64,000 bases of DNA from Desulfurispora thermophila DSM 16022 (GCF_000376385.1 NZ_AQWN01000011.1:62001-126000), one strand, 5' to 3'; positions 38,277-47,469 are shown, counted from the stretch's first letter. The notes: generated by a model from the letters alone, not told the origin. Numbers and translations are program-made.

Positions 38277-38292
38277 TGGCACCATTATTGCA
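38277..38292 (+). promoter_or_regulatory. Sigma-54 promoter of the etfBA-acyl-CoA dehydrogenase operon
   Basis: TGGCAC (38277-38282), 5 nt, TTGCA (38288-38292) is a perfect match to the -24/-12 consensus. The predicted start near 38303 leaves about 49 nt to the etfB start. An imperfect inverted repeat TTGACATT/AATGTAAA at 38209-38233 could be an activator site. Confidence 0.85.
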
Positions 38293-38351
38293 TGGCACAA
38301 TCCCTGAAATAGATTTTTTCATTGAGTGAACAAGAAAAAAAGGTGATAAAA

Positions 38352-39161
38352 ATGACCATGCACATAGTTGTTTGTATGAAAGCCGTCCCAGACCCGGCAC
38401 ACTGGTCACAAATAGAAATTGACGAGGAGAAAGGCATTCTAAAGCGCCAGGAGTGTCCGCTGGTCATCAACCCGCTGGACAGGCATGCCCTGGAACTGGC
38501 ACTGCAAATCAAGGAAAAAACCCCGGCCACCATCAGCGTTGTTTCCATGGGACCATATCCGGTGCAGAGCAACCTGCAGCAATTCCTGGCCCTGGGCGCC
38601 GATCAGGCCTATCTGCTCAGTGATTACAACTTTGCCGGTGCCGACACTCTGGCTACGGCTCGTACCCTGGCCGCTGCCATCCAACAATACATGTCCCCCT
38701 ACAGCTATATTTTATGTGGTGCCTGGAGTTTGGATGGAAATACAGCCCAGGTCGGCCCACAACTGGCAACTTTGCTGGACATACCCCATATCACGGAAGC
38801 GCGCCAGATAACCATAGGCCAGGACGGCATGTTGATCATCGAAACAAAGTATGATTATTATTGCAACACCTATCATGTGGACTGTCCCGTTCTGATCACC
38901 GTGACGGCCGAAATTAATAAACCGCGCTCCGCATCTTTGATGGGCATTCTGGCCGCTCGCAACAAACAGTGCACTGTGCTGGATGCGGCAGCATTAAATC
39001 TGCCCCGGGAACAAATCGGTCTTGCCGGGTCCCCCACCCGTCCGCACCGGCTATTTACGCCCCACTACGAACGCAGACAACAGTACCTTTCCGGTTCGTT
39101 ACAGGAGGCAGCCAGCGCTCTGACCAGCAGACTGCAAAGCGAAGGGTGGCTGAAGAGATGA
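38352..39161 (+). CDS. etfB: Electron transfer flavoprotein beta subunit
   Basis: 269 residues. HIVVCMKAVPDPAHWSQIEID at the start, NPLDRHALELALQI and LGADQAYLLSD are EtfB motifs. With EtfA it carries electrons from the acyl-CoA dehydrogenase encoded in the same operon. ATG 38352 with AGGTGA 5 nt upstream is preferred to the upstream TTG 38322. Confidence 0.94.
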   Translation: MTMHIVVCMKAVPDPAHWSQIEIDEEKGILKRQECPLVINPLDRHALELALQIKEKTPATISVVSMGPYPVQSNLQQFLALGADQAYLLSDYNFAGADTLATARTLAAAIQQYMSPYSYILCGAWSLDGNTAQVGPQLATLLDIPHITEARQITIGQDGMLIIETKYDYYCNTYHVDCPVLITVTAEINKPRSASLMGILAARNKQCTVLDAAALNLPREQIGLAGSPTRPHRLFTPHYERRQQYLSGSLQEAASALTSRLQSEGWLKR

Positions 39162-40138
39162 GCATATGGGTGTATATTGAACATTTTCAGGGGCAGCCGG
39201 TTCCAGTCGCTTTGGAATTGCTGGGACGAGCTGCCACGCTTGCCGCCATCATAAAACAACAGGCCACCGCTGTAGTGCTGGGGGAAATGCCCCGTGCAAA
39301 ATTAGAGCTACTCTGGGGCTACGGAGCCCACCGCATCATATATTTGCCGGCAGCCGAACTGCATGCTTACAACAGCGATGTGCAACCTGTAATTCTCACC
39401 GATCTGGCCCGGCAATATAAACCGCTGGCCATTATTTGCGGGGCTACCAGCACCGGCCGCGCTCTCGCTCCGGCTGTGGCAGCCAGACTGCAGACTGGCT
39501 GTGCAGCCGATTGCAGTCAACTGGAAATTGACCCGCAGGGTAACTTGCTGCAGACCGTACCGGCATTTAACGGCAGTATTATGGCCCAAATCATCACTCC
39601 CCGGCACCGGCCGCAGATAGCAACCGTCAGGCCGGGGGTTTACCCGATACCCCCCTGTAAGCCACGCCAGGGTGAACTGGAAGTAATATCTTACCCCTTA
39701 CCGGCCCCCCGCCTGACAGTTGACTACCGGTCCCTGAAAAGCCTAAGTGATTCCCTGGTAGTTCCGATTCATGAGGCCCAGGTAGTGGTGGGAGGCGGAG
39801 CAGGGGTAAAGGACCTTTCCGGCTGGCAAATGCTCCACCAGTTGGCAGCACAGCTGGGTGGTGCAGTTGGTGGGACAAGACCTGCTGCCGACGAAGGTTT
39901 CATCCCGTCCAGCCATATGATTGGTCAGAGCGGCATCACTATTCGTCCTCGCCTTTATATTGCTGTGGGTATTTCGGGAGAAATGCAACACATTGTGGGC
40001 ATCAAGGATGCAGGCTGCATTGTTGCTATTAACAATGACCCAGCAGCACCAATCTTTCGCTTTGCTGACTATAACATTATTGCCGACTACCGGGAATTCA
40101 TCCCCGCCTGGCTGGAACAACTGCAAAAAACAGTATGA
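39158..40138 (+). CDS. etfA: Electron transfer flavoprotein alpha subunit
   Basis: 326 residues. The C-terminal FAD domain has GAGVKDLSGWQMLHQLA, GQSGITIRPRLYIAVGISG and the closing NNDPAAPIFRFADYNI. Its ATG overlaps the etfB stop (ATGA), indicating coupled translation. The heterodimer passes electrons from acyl-CoA oxidation to a membrane or FeS acceptor, not encoded here. Confidence 0.95.
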   Translation: MSIWVYIEHFQGQPVPVALELLGRAATLAAIIKQQATAVVLGEMPRAKLELLWGYGAHRIIYLPAAELHAYNSDVQPVILTDLARQYKPLAIICGATSTGRALAPAVAARLQTGCAADCSQLEIDPQGNLLQTVPAFNGSIMAQIITPRHRPQIATVRPGVYPIPPCKPRQGELEVISYPLPAPRLTVDYRSLKSLSDSLVVPIHEAQVVVGGGAGVKDLSGWQMLHQLAAQLGGAVGGTRPAADEGFIPSSHMIGQSGITIRPRLYIAVGISGEMQHIVGIKDAGCIVAINNDPAAPIFRFADYNIIADYREFIPAWLEQLQKTV

Positions 40139-40157
40139 TTAAATGGAGGTTGGTTCA

Positions 40158-41309
40158 ATGGACTTTGCTTTTACCAATGAACAGGAACTGCTGCGCAATG
40201 CCGTCAGGGAGCTATCCGAGCAGTACATTGCTCCCCGGGTAAATGAGATGGAAGAAACCGACCAAGTACCGCTGGATTTACTCAAGCATATGGCCGCACA
40301 GGGGTTCCTGGGTGTCACTGTACCACCGGACCTGGGCGGCACAGGACTTGGCCATGTTGCCCGCATGATCATGCTGGAAGAAGTAGCGCGCGTTTCTCCC
40401 GCCCTATCCATGTCACTGCAATGCCTGCATTTTGGCGTGGCGGCCATTGCTGAATCGGGGAACCAGAAACTAATTGACCAGTATATCAAGCCCTTGTTAC
40501 AGGGAGAGATATTTGCGGCCGCCGGTATCACCGAAGCTTCCGGCGGCTCTGATCCATCGGCCGGAACAACCACCGCCCTGGAAAAAGATAACGGCTTTAT
40601 CTTGAACGGTCGCAAAGTATTCATCACCAACTCCCATATCTCGGACACAGCCATGATCGTCGCCAAAACAGCCGATGAGCCCAAAAAAGAGTTCACTGCC
40701 TTCTGGGTGGATAAAAAATACGGAGGTTTCCGACCCGGCCGGGCCGAAAAGAAAATAGGTTTTCACGGCTGCGTGACCGGCGAGCTGATCTTGGAAGACT
40801 GCTTTGTTCCGGCCGAGAACATCCTGGGCGCCCGGGGGCAGGGGCTGGCCTATGCCCTCAAAGGCATTTCTGACTACGGTCGCACTGGCATTGTGGGCGT
40901 AGCTCTGGGTATCATGCAGGCTTGCCTGGAAAAGGCGATTAAATTTGCCGGTGAGCGGGTGTTGTACGGCAAGCCCATTAGCAATTTGCCCAGCATTCAC
41001 TTTAAAATTGCCGAGATGCATGCCGATCTGGCCGCCAGCCGCCTTCTGGCATACCAGGCCTGCTGGCTGTTGGACAACAAACAACGTGCCGACCTGGCCA
41101 TAGCCACAGCAAAGTTCTACTGTACAGAAGCCGCCCTGCGGGTAAGCCGTAAAGCAATGGATATTATGGGCGGGTATGGCTGCATGGTGGAGTACGGGGT
41201 GGAAAGGTATCTGCGGGACGCCCAATTGCTCGTACCTGCCGACGGAACCAATGACATTATGCGAGTGGTGGTTGGTAAAACACTCACCGCTCCCCCCAAA
41301 AAGAAATAA
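40158..41309 (+). CDS. Acyl-CoA dehydrogenase
   Basis: 383 residues from ATG 40158, placed by GGAGGTTGG. AAAGITEASGGSDPS is the FAD/substrate motif, and IMGGYGCMVEYGVERYLRDAQ the C-terminal signature with the probable catalytic Glu. It oxidises a short-chain acyl-CoA to the enoyl-CoA; chain-length or isovaleryl specificity cannot be read. Last gene of the sigma-54 operon. Confidence 0.95.
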   Translation: MDFAFTNEQELLRNAVRELSEQYIAPRVNEMEETDQVPLDLLKHMAAQGFLGVTVPPDLGGTGLGHVARMIMLEEVARVSPALSMSLQCLHFGVAAIAESGNQKLIDQYIKPLLQGEIFAAAGITEASGGSDPSAGTTTALEKDNGFILNGRKVFITNSHISDTAMIVAKTADEPKKEFTAFWVDKKYGGFRPGRAEKKIGFHGCVTGELILEDCFVPAENILGARGQGLAYALKGISDYGRTGIVGVALGIMQACLEKAIKFAGERVLYGKPISNLPSIHFKIAEMHADLAASRLLAYQACWLLDNKQRADLAIATAKFYCTEAALRVSRKAMDIMGGYGCMVEYGVERYLRDAQLLVPADGTNDIMRVVVGKTLTAPPKKK

Positions 41310-41330
41310 AGTAGACATGGATATTATTTG

Positions 41331-41360
41331 TATACAAGTCACCAGATCACTGGCTATAAT
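41331..41360 (+). promoter_or_regulatory. Possible asnS promoter inside the upstream terminator
   Basis: TATACA (41331-41336), 18 nt, TATAAT (41355-41360). The -10 lies in the loop of the terminator that follows. The -35 is a weak match. Confidence 0.4.
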
Positions 41361-41380
41361 AATAGGCAGTGATCTTTTTT
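41344..41380 (+). terminator. Terminator of the etf-acyl-CoA dehydrogenase operon
   Basis: AGATCACTG (41344-41352) and CAGTGATCT (41367-41375) form a perfect 9-bp stem with a 14-nt loop and six T. It ends only 22 nt before the asnS start codon. Confidence 0.88.
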
Positions 41381-41402
41381 ATTACCTTTTGGAGGGATCT
41401 GT

Positions 41403-42695
41403 ATGGGGCAGCACGTGCTGATTAAAGACCTGCTTGCACATGCCGGGGAAGAAGTAACCGTGAAAGGATGGTTATATAATCAGCGTACTTCGGGTAAAAT
41501 TAAATTCTTGATTGTGCGCGATGGCACTGGTTTAGTTCAGTGTGTTCTCAACAAAAAGGAACACCCCACCCTGTTTAACCTGGCGGAGGAAACCAGTCAG
41601 GAGTCCGCTGTCATAGTTACCGGCAAAGTACACCCTGAACACAGGGCCCCGGGAGGGGCAGAATTACATTTGACCGGTTTAGAAGTTGTATCTCTAGCTC
41701 AACCTTATCCGATCAGCCTTAAAGAACATGGAGTGGATTTTTTAATTGATCGCAGACACCTGTGGATACGCACTCCGCGTCAGGCAGCCATTCTTCGCAT
41801 CCGCAGCAGTGTGGAGATGGCTTGCCGGGAGTTTTTGCACGATCGCGGGTTTGTGCTGGCTGACGCCCCCATTATTACCCCGGCAGCTTGTGAAGGCACC
41901 ACCACTTTATTTGAAATAGATTACCATGGCGATAAAGCCTACTTATCCCAAAGCGGCCAGTTATACAACGAGGCCACAGCCATGGCTCTGGGCCGGGTCT
42001 ACTGTTTCGGCCCCACCTTCCGGGCGGAAAAATCCAAGACCAGACGCCATCTCATGGAGTTCTGGATGCTGGAAGTGGAGGCGGCATACTTTGATTTTGA
42101 AGATAATCTGAAACTGCAAGAAGAGCTGGTTTACCACCTGGTACAAACTGTGCTGAATAGGCACCGCTCCGATTTGCAGTTGCTGGGAAGAGACATCAGC
42201 AAGCTGGAAGCTGTAACCCTCCCCTTCCCGCGCCTGAGTTACAATGATGCTGTTAATTTGCTGAAAGAAAAAGGCTTTGAATTTAATCCGGGTGATGATT
42301 TCGGAGCACCACATGAAACCGCCATTTCGGAGCAGTTTACTTCACCGGTGTTTGTGCACCGTTTTCCCACCTCCATTAAAGCCTTTTACATGCAACCCGA
42401 TCCGCAAAATCCGGATGTGGTCCTGGGAGCCGATCTGCTGGCACCCGAGGGTTACGGCGAAATCATCGGCGGTGGTCAACGCATAGACAGTCTGGAGCTA
42501 ATTGAAGAAAGGATAAAGGAGCACAACTTGCCCCGCGAATCTTTTGAATGGTACCTGGACCTGCGGCGATACGGCACCGTACCCCATTCGGGCTTTGGCC
42601 TGGGACTGGAGCGCACTTTAGCCTGGTTGTGTGGTCTGGAACACGTGCGGGAAAGCATCCCCTTCCCGCGGATGCTCTACAGGATTTACCCATAA
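41403..42695 (+). CDS. asnS: Asparaginyl-tRNA synthetase
   Basis: 430 residues, class II synthetase. An OB-fold anticodon domain (VTVKGWLYNQRTSGKIKFLIVRDG) precedes motif 2 (TFRAEKSKTRRHLMEFWMLE) and motif 3 (HSGFGLGLERTLAWLCGL). The RAEKS rather than RAENS and overall pattern fit AsnRS. It charges tRNA-Asn. GGAGGG precedes the ATG. Confidence 0.95.
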   Translation: MGQHVLIKDLLAHAGEEVTVKGWLYNQRTSGKIKFLIVRDGTGLVQCVLNKKEHPTLFNLAEETSQESAVIVTGKVHPEHRAPGGAELHLTGLEVVSLAQPYPISLKEHGVDFLIDRRHLWIRTPRQAAILRIRSSVEMACREFLHDRGFVLADAPIITPAACEGTTTLFEIDYHGDKAYLSQSGQLYNEATAMALGRVYCFGPTFRAEKSKTRRHLMEFWMLEVEAAYFDFEDNLKLQEELVYHLVQTVLNRHRSDLQLLGRDISKLEAVTLPFPRLSYNDAVNLLKEKGFEFNPGDDFGAPHETAISEQFTSPVFVHRFPTSIKAFYMQPDPQNPDVVLGADLLAPEGYGEIIGGGQRIDSLELIEERIKEHNLPRESFEWYLDLRRYGTVPHSGFGLGLERTLAWLCGLEHVRESIPFPRMLYRIYP

Positions 42696-42706
42696 AAGCT
42701 TATCTG

Positions 42707-42743
42707 CCGCCCGACCGGTATCTTTGGTCCGGGCGGTATTTTT
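42707..42743 (+). terminator. Terminator of asnS
   Basis: CCGCCCG and CGGGCGG, extended by ACC/GGT with a one-base bulge, followed by TATTTTT. Confidence 0.8.
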
Positions 42744-42809
42744 CCGGTATAGAAAACAGCAAACAAGCCAGAATAAAAATAAAACAAGCCACCAGAAGGA
42801 GGAAATACC

Positions 42810-43010
42810 ATGAAAGACCGCAATCCCGTTGCGCCCAGTCACTATATGGAACCCGAAACCAGGCATGACCTGCATCGCCCCAGTGGCTCACCCATGCCCC
42901 GGGAAATCCGCTCACAAAAAGCACAGCTGGAAAGCAGTCATCGCCATGGAACCAGTAAAGGTGTTAAATGGAGTATTTCCTACAAGACCGGCCTGCGTGA
43001 AAAAGAGTAG
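42810..43010 (+). CDS. Small basic hypothetical protein
   Basis: 66 residues, ATG preceded by AGAAGGAGG at a normal spacing. It is rich in Pro, Arg, His and Lys, with no membrane segment and little predicted order. I do not recognise it. The strong ribosome-binding site is the main support; it follows the asnS terminator and precedes a transporter gene. Confidence 0.6.
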   Translation: MKDRNPVAPSHYMEPETRHDLHRPSGSPMPREIRSQKAQLESSHRHGTSKGVKWSISYKTGLREKE

Positions 43011-43087
43011 TATTGGTGTCCACGTCCACTACAAATACACCTGGCCAAGTATTGTTTGCCGGATTATAATGAATGTGTAAATAAATA

Positions 43088-44283
43088 ATGACAATCCGGC
43101 AGGTGTCTGTAATGCGAGTGGCAGAGAGAAAAAACAGTAGTGATGAGACATATATTTCCAAAAACTTTTTGCTGGGTTTCGGTGCTAATTTTTTATTTTT
43201 TGGCACCAATTTATATCTCATTCCCGTGCTCCCCCTTTATTTACACCACCTGGGTAAAAACTCAGCTGCAATCGGCTTGATTATCGGTTCCTTTTCTTTC
43301 ACAGCCATTCTACTACGTCCCCAGGTAGGGCGGCTGTCCGACTTTGTCACCAAGCGTTCCCTAATGCTGTGGGGTACAATTATTTTTATACTCGTACCTC
43401 CTCTATATCTGTGCACCAAGTCCACGCTATTGCTCACATTCATCCGGCTTTTTCATGGCGCCGGTCTGGCCCTTTTTGCCGCCGCCTCCGCCGCCCTGGT
43501 ACCTGACATAGTTCCGGCAACCAGGCTGGGAGAAGCAACCGGCGTCTACGTTACATCTGTTAGTATCGCCAGCGGTCTGGCCCCCCTGCTGGGCAATTAC
43601 ATGGTGCTGCACACAAGCTATGCCACCCAGCTGCTTTTGCCCTGCATTTTTAGTGTCCTGGCCGCCTTGCTCGTTTTTAAAATTAAAGAATCTCCTCCAT
43701 TAGACAACAAATCACCCATCAGTCTCTGGCAGGCCGGGCAAAACGTCCATGTGATCGTCCCTTCCTTAACCTTTGCTACCTGCACTTTCAGCCTGGGAAC
43801 CATTACAGCATTCCTGCCGTTATTTTTGAAAGAACACGGTATAGATAACAGCGGCATTTTTTTATTTTCTACTCCATGACATTGATCAGTATGCGTTTTC
43901 TGGCCGGTAGGCTCAGCGATCGCTGGAAACGCACATTAATCATAATACCATCCCTGTTTTTGCTGGCTGTCGGTTTGGGCATGTTGGCCTTAACTTCCAG
44001 CATATATCAACTGGCACTATCAGCGGTCTTGTTCGGAATGGGTTATGCACTGGTCTATCCCAACCTCAATGCCTGGGTGGTGGAACATGTTCCAGCCCCT
44101 ACTCGGGGAGCATCTTTGGGTATTTTTAGTGCATCCACCGACCTGGGTGCCTTTTTAGGCCCTCTCTTCATGGGACTGCTGGTCGACCAACTGGGCTACC
44201 AGCAAACTTACTTGCTGGCGACCACCATTCCCCTCACCGGTTTGCTGATTTTTTGGTTTACATTGGGACAAGTAGATAAGTAA
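43088..44283 (+). pseudogene. MFS transporter interrupted by a one-base frameshift
   Basis: Two adjacent frames together encode a twelve-helix major facilitator. The first (43088-43879) ends after GIDNSGIFLFSTP. The second (from 43876) continues with a normal MFS loop FLAGRLSDRWKR. The break is at a run of seven T (43857-43863): one extra T would restore GIFFIFYSMTLISMRFLAGR. This is a natural frameshift, a homopolymer sequencing error, or possibly slippage. The substrate is unknown; the family includes drug-efflux-like proteins. Both halves otherwise look unspoiled, so the break is recent or artefactual. Confidence 0.85.
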
Positions 44284-44291
44284 AATAACTA

Positions 44292-44319
44292 TTAATATTT
44301 TGTTAATATTGTGTTAATA
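44292..44319 (+). promoter_or_regulatory. Three TTAATA direct repeats at exact 11-bp spacing
   Basis: TTAATA occurs at 44292, 44303 and 44314, upstream of a two-gene operon. The exact 11-bp period resembles PhoP-type boxes as at pstS, though the area is AT-rich. Confidence 0.5.
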
Positions 44320-44359
44320 TATTATTAAACAGATAACTATACAGCAAGGGTGAGGAGAT

Positions 44360-44572
44360 ATGGTCATAAAATTAATAATTATTGTATATCTGCTGATTAT
44401 ATGCGGCCTGGTCTTGATGATTCCGGTCAAACTGTTATCCACCGAACAGATCTGTTGTCCCGGGTGTACAATGCCCAGCCTGCATCCCAAAAGAAAAAAA
44501 GACTATAATTGCCCTCACTGTGGGCGGGTTTTGCGCCGCGACGGGAAAATAGTTTTTCATGGAGGGTCATAA
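44360..44572 (+). CDS. Small membrane protein with zinc ribbon
   Basis: 70 residues. One N-terminal membrane helix (LIIIVYLLIICGLVLMI) is followed by a cytoplasmic zinc ribbon with CCPGC and CPHCG. GGTGAGGAG lies before the ATG. A hydrolase gene follows at 5 nt, so they are one operon. Function unknown. Confidence 0.75.
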   Translation: MVIKLIIIVYLLIICGLVLMIPVKLLSTEQICCPGCTMPSLHPKRKKDYNCPHCGRVLRRDGKIVFHGGS

Positions 44573-44577
44573 ATTAG

Positions 44578-45348
44578 ATGGTCGAAAAGATGTTTATACC
44601 CAATCACAACCAAAAACAACTGGCTGCACTCTTGTTTACACCGGCCCGCAGGCATGAAAATACTCCCCTGATCATTTTTTGTCACGGTTTCACAGGCAGC
44701 AAGGAAGGAAGGGGGAAAGCCCTCGAACTGGCGGAGATGCTTATTTCTCATCATTATGCTTGCCTGCTGTTCGACTTCAGCGGGCATGGTGAAAGCCAGG
44801 GAGAATTTGAGAATATTACACTTTCCGGGCAAATTGCCGACTTAAACAGTGTGATCGCTTACAGCCATCAGCTAGGCTGGCGAAAAATAATTACCCTGGG
44901 ACGCAGTTTCGGTGGAACCACCGTACTTTTCCATGCTGCCAACCAAATCGGCTTATGTGGTGTATGCGCCTGGGCAGCTCCAGCAAGGGTTTACGAATTG
45001 TTTGCCGGTTTTACAGATTGCGACCTGGAGACATTGGTTGACCCGAACGAGAAGATTGAGCTGGCGGGAGATGAAGGGATTGTATATGTAAAAAAAGCTC
45101 TCTTTACAGATCTAAAAAAATATAATTACCAAACATCAGCCTGCAACATGCCAGATATCCCCGTATTATTGATTCATGGTACCCATGACTCGGTAGTTCC
45201 TTTACAGGAAGCATATCTGTGGCAGGAAGCTCTGGGCAAGAAGGCCAGTCTGGTAGTAATTTCCCAGGGTGACCATCAGTTTTCCCAACACTATCAGCTT
45301 GTATGGCAGGAGTTTATTAATTGGCTGCAGGTCCATTTTCCCGCATAA
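44578..45348 (+). CDS. Alpha/beta hydrolase (acyl hydrolase-like)
   Basis: 256 residues. The nucleophile region is LGRSFGGTTVLF with Ser in GRSFGG, the acid in HGTHDSVVP and the catalytic His in QGDHQFSQ. FCHGFTGSKEGRGKALELAEML is the family's N-terminal loop, as in dienelactone-hydrolase or feruloyl-esterase relatives. Substrate unknown. Probably membrane-independent and cytoplasmic, as no signal is seen. Confidence 0.9.
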   Translation: MVEKMFIPNHNQKQLAALLFTPARRHENTPLIIFCHGFTGSKEGRGKALELAEMLISHHYACLLFDFSGHGESQGEFENITLSGQIADLNSVIAYSHQLGWRKIITLGRSFGGTTVLFHAANQIGLCGVCAWAAPARVYELFAGFTDCDLETLVDPNEKIELAGDEGIVYVKKALFTDLKKYNYQTSACNMPDIPVLLIHGTHDSVVPLQEAYLWQEALGKKASLVVISQGDHQFSQHYQLVWQEFINWLQVHFPA

Positions 45349-45361
45349 AATAAATAACAAG

Positions 45362-45391
45362 AAGCCGGGTGATTCACACATCGCCCGGCTT
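45362..45391. terminator. Bidirectional terminator
   Basis: AAGCCGGG (45362-45369) and CCCGGCTT (45384-45391), extended by GAT/ATC, between convergent genes. Confidence 0.75.
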
Positions 45392-45419
45392 TAATAATCA
45401 CTACTAAATTCCTCTAACG

Positions 45420-47384
45420 CTACCTCAAAAGGAACGGTTCAACCTTTTCCCCAGTGTACAATATTTTAAAAACTTCTGGTCTCTGCCCCGCCCGCAGGCT
45501 TAGCCGGCCATCGGGCGATATGTATCCTTTCAGTAACGGTATTTCCAGCACTACTTCCGGCGGGCACGCGCTCAAATTGTATTCAACCACTGCGGCACCG
45601 GATGACAGTTCTTCTAATTTGCCACTATTTTTCAGTTTCTGAATTCTGTCCTCCAAATCACCGGCACCAAATAAGTAATCATATATTTCATGTATTTTAC
45701 CAGAGAGCACTGCCGCTGCTTCATGCGGTATACCCTTGTTCACCCGCACCAAAAATCTTTTTTGGGTTAAAGGTACAATCACTTCGGCATAATCTTCGTC
45801 CACCTGCTCCGGGCTACCCTGATAATACGCCCTGATATCAGCCGCTTCCCGCAGCGCTTTCTCCGTCTTGGTCAGTTCCTTTTTTCCTCCGTGCCGGTAA
45901 AGATCCTCCAGACGACCACAACGCAAAATTAAAATATCCAAACGTTCCGCTTGCTCGCTCATATGCTCAAAAGCCTGCCGCAATAGATTAAACGAACGGG
46001 CAAAAACGGTGTTTTGCCAGTCGTCATGCTGTAATACAGCTGTCATCAGCATATGAAAGGCCCGGTACTCCCTGTACTCCTGTGGAGCAGTCTGCTTTTT
46101 CCTGATCTCTTTATTTAATTGGTCGCAGCTGTTCAGCCCGATTGCCACATGCTGATGCTCAATTAACAGGTCCAGTGCTTTCTTCATCAACTGTCGTAAC
46201 TTACCGGCCAGACTTTCCAGTTTTTCAAATTCTGCCGGTTTTAAGTTATCCCACTCTGTATCCGGTAAATCATCCTGCTTTCCCTGAACAAAATCCTGCA
46301 CCCGGGCTGGCCCGACCCAACCCCGCCAATCCAAACGGTCACCCTCCCAGCGACCACAATGCCAGCGCATAGCCGCCGAAGGATACACAGCATCCCGGTC
46401 ACATATTACAAAAGGCTTTACGCCAATCTCTTTAAAGAAAGCGGCATATTTCGCCATATACCCAATACCGCCCAGGGGGAGCACACTGGTACGGGCCAAA
46501 GAAACCCCATAACCACCCGCTTCAATCAAAGCATGCAACACATCACGGTCATGCTGCCCCTCTACCAGAACAACCTTATCAGCAAAAAATATCTCGCGTT
46601 TGTATGTTGTTAGGCTGGGCAACAAATCGGCGTAATAATTAGCTTCTGTAGCTGAAATCTGAAATATTTTCCTTTCATTTAGGTAGTTCTTGGGGCGACG
46701 AAAGAAGATCATCCGCGCCAGATCTTCTGCCGTCCGTAAATCAATCATGGAAGGTGAATGGGTGATTAAAATGAAATGCTTGCCCTGTAACCTGGCTACC
46801 TCGCGCATGACCTGAACAAAAATATGTTGCGCTTGCGGATGCAGGGACTGTTCCGGTTCATCAATAATCACCAGCTTGTGCTCGGGATCGTAGACAGCAA
46901 TACCAAGGACGGGCAAATTAATAAAACCCGGAGCTTCGTGGGATACCAGGCTGCAGGAGTCTCCCTCCGCCATATGGAACTTTATGCCGCCGTCTTCTAC
47001 ACTTACCGACAATCGTTGCGGAACTCCCAACCTTTCCAGAAAGGAAAAGGCCATAGCCAAAAGGCCCGGCTGGCGCACCGCGCGATTCCAGTACTGGCAG
47101 ATCTGTTCATATGCCAACCATTCGCGGAAAAAACTGTCCTCCTCCCGGTAAACTACCGGTCGCAAATTTCTCCGCACATCATCACGCGTGGGCAGGATAT
47201 ATAATGCATCGCTTATATTCTCGCGGGCGAATTTTTTGAAAGCGTAAGATTTACCTACTCCGTTCGGACCAATAATATATGTCAGACCCGGTTTGTTATC
47301 AATCTGGTATGTCGAACCATCGGGCAGCTGGAGCTCAATCTTATCCAAAAAACTTCCTCCCCCGGCAAGTTCTCCTGTGTTCAT
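45420..47384 (-). CDS. OLD-family ATPase with TOPRIM domain
   Basis: 654 residues. The ABC-type ATPase has Walker A GPNGVGKS (39-46), Walker B/D-loop LVIIDEPEQSLHP (171-183) and H-loop ITHSP. A TOPRIM domain follows with VVLVEGQHDRD (271-281) and ICDRDA (327-332). This is the layout of OLD nucleases, which act in phage defence or DNA processing; some pair with a helicase (GajB), none is seen here. Residues 380-654 are helical with no clear motif. GGAGGAAG precedes the start. A solitary OLD gene is likely. Confidence 0.88.
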   Translation of the reverse strand: MNTGELAGGGSFLDKIELQLPDGSTYQIDNKPGLTYIIGPNGVGKSYAFKKFARENISDALYILPTRDDVRRNLRPVVYREEDSFFREWLAYEQICQYWNRAVRQPGLLAMAFSFLERLGVPQRLSVSVEDGGIKFHMAEGDSCSLVSHEAPGFINLPVLGIAVYDPEHKLVIIDEPEQSLHPQAQHIFVQVMREVARLQGKHFILITHSPSMIDLRTAEDLARMIFFRRPKNYLNERKIFQISATEANYYADLLPSLTTYKREIFFADKVVLVEGQHDRDVLHALIEAGGYGVSLARTSVLPLGGIGYMAKYAAFFKEIGVKPFVICDRDAVYPSAAMRWHCGRWEGDRLDWRGWVGPARVQDFVQGKQDDLPDTEWDNLKPAEFEKLESLAGKLRQLMKKALDLLIEHQHVAIGLNSCDQLNKEIRKKQTAPQEYREYRAFHMLMTAVLQHDDWQNTVFARSFNLLRQAFEHMSEQAERLDILILRCGRLEDLYRHGGKKELTKTEKALREAADIRAYYQGSPEQVDEDYAEVIVPLTQKRFLVRVNKGIPHEAAAVLSGKIHEIYDYLFGAGDLEDRIQKLKNSGKLEELSSGAAVVEYNLSACPPEVVLEIPLLKGYISPDGRLSLRAGQRPEVFKILYTGEKVEPFLLR

Positions 47385-47424
47385 TTTTCCACGCTAAAAA
47401 CATGATTCCTGCCGAAAAATATAT

Positions 47425-47469
47425 AAAAAACCGCACTCTGGCAAACTGCAAGCAGGCTTGCCGGTGCGG
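47425..47469 (-). terminator. Terminator of tRNA-Ala
   Basis: On the minus strand CCGCAC...GGCAA pairs with TTGCC...GTGCGG, then six T (47430-47425). Confidence 0.8.

Noticed and set aside
38969-39157. Upstream in-frame extension of etfA
   Set aside because: It is the etfB sequence read in another frame; the ATG overlapping the etfB stop is the family N-terminus.
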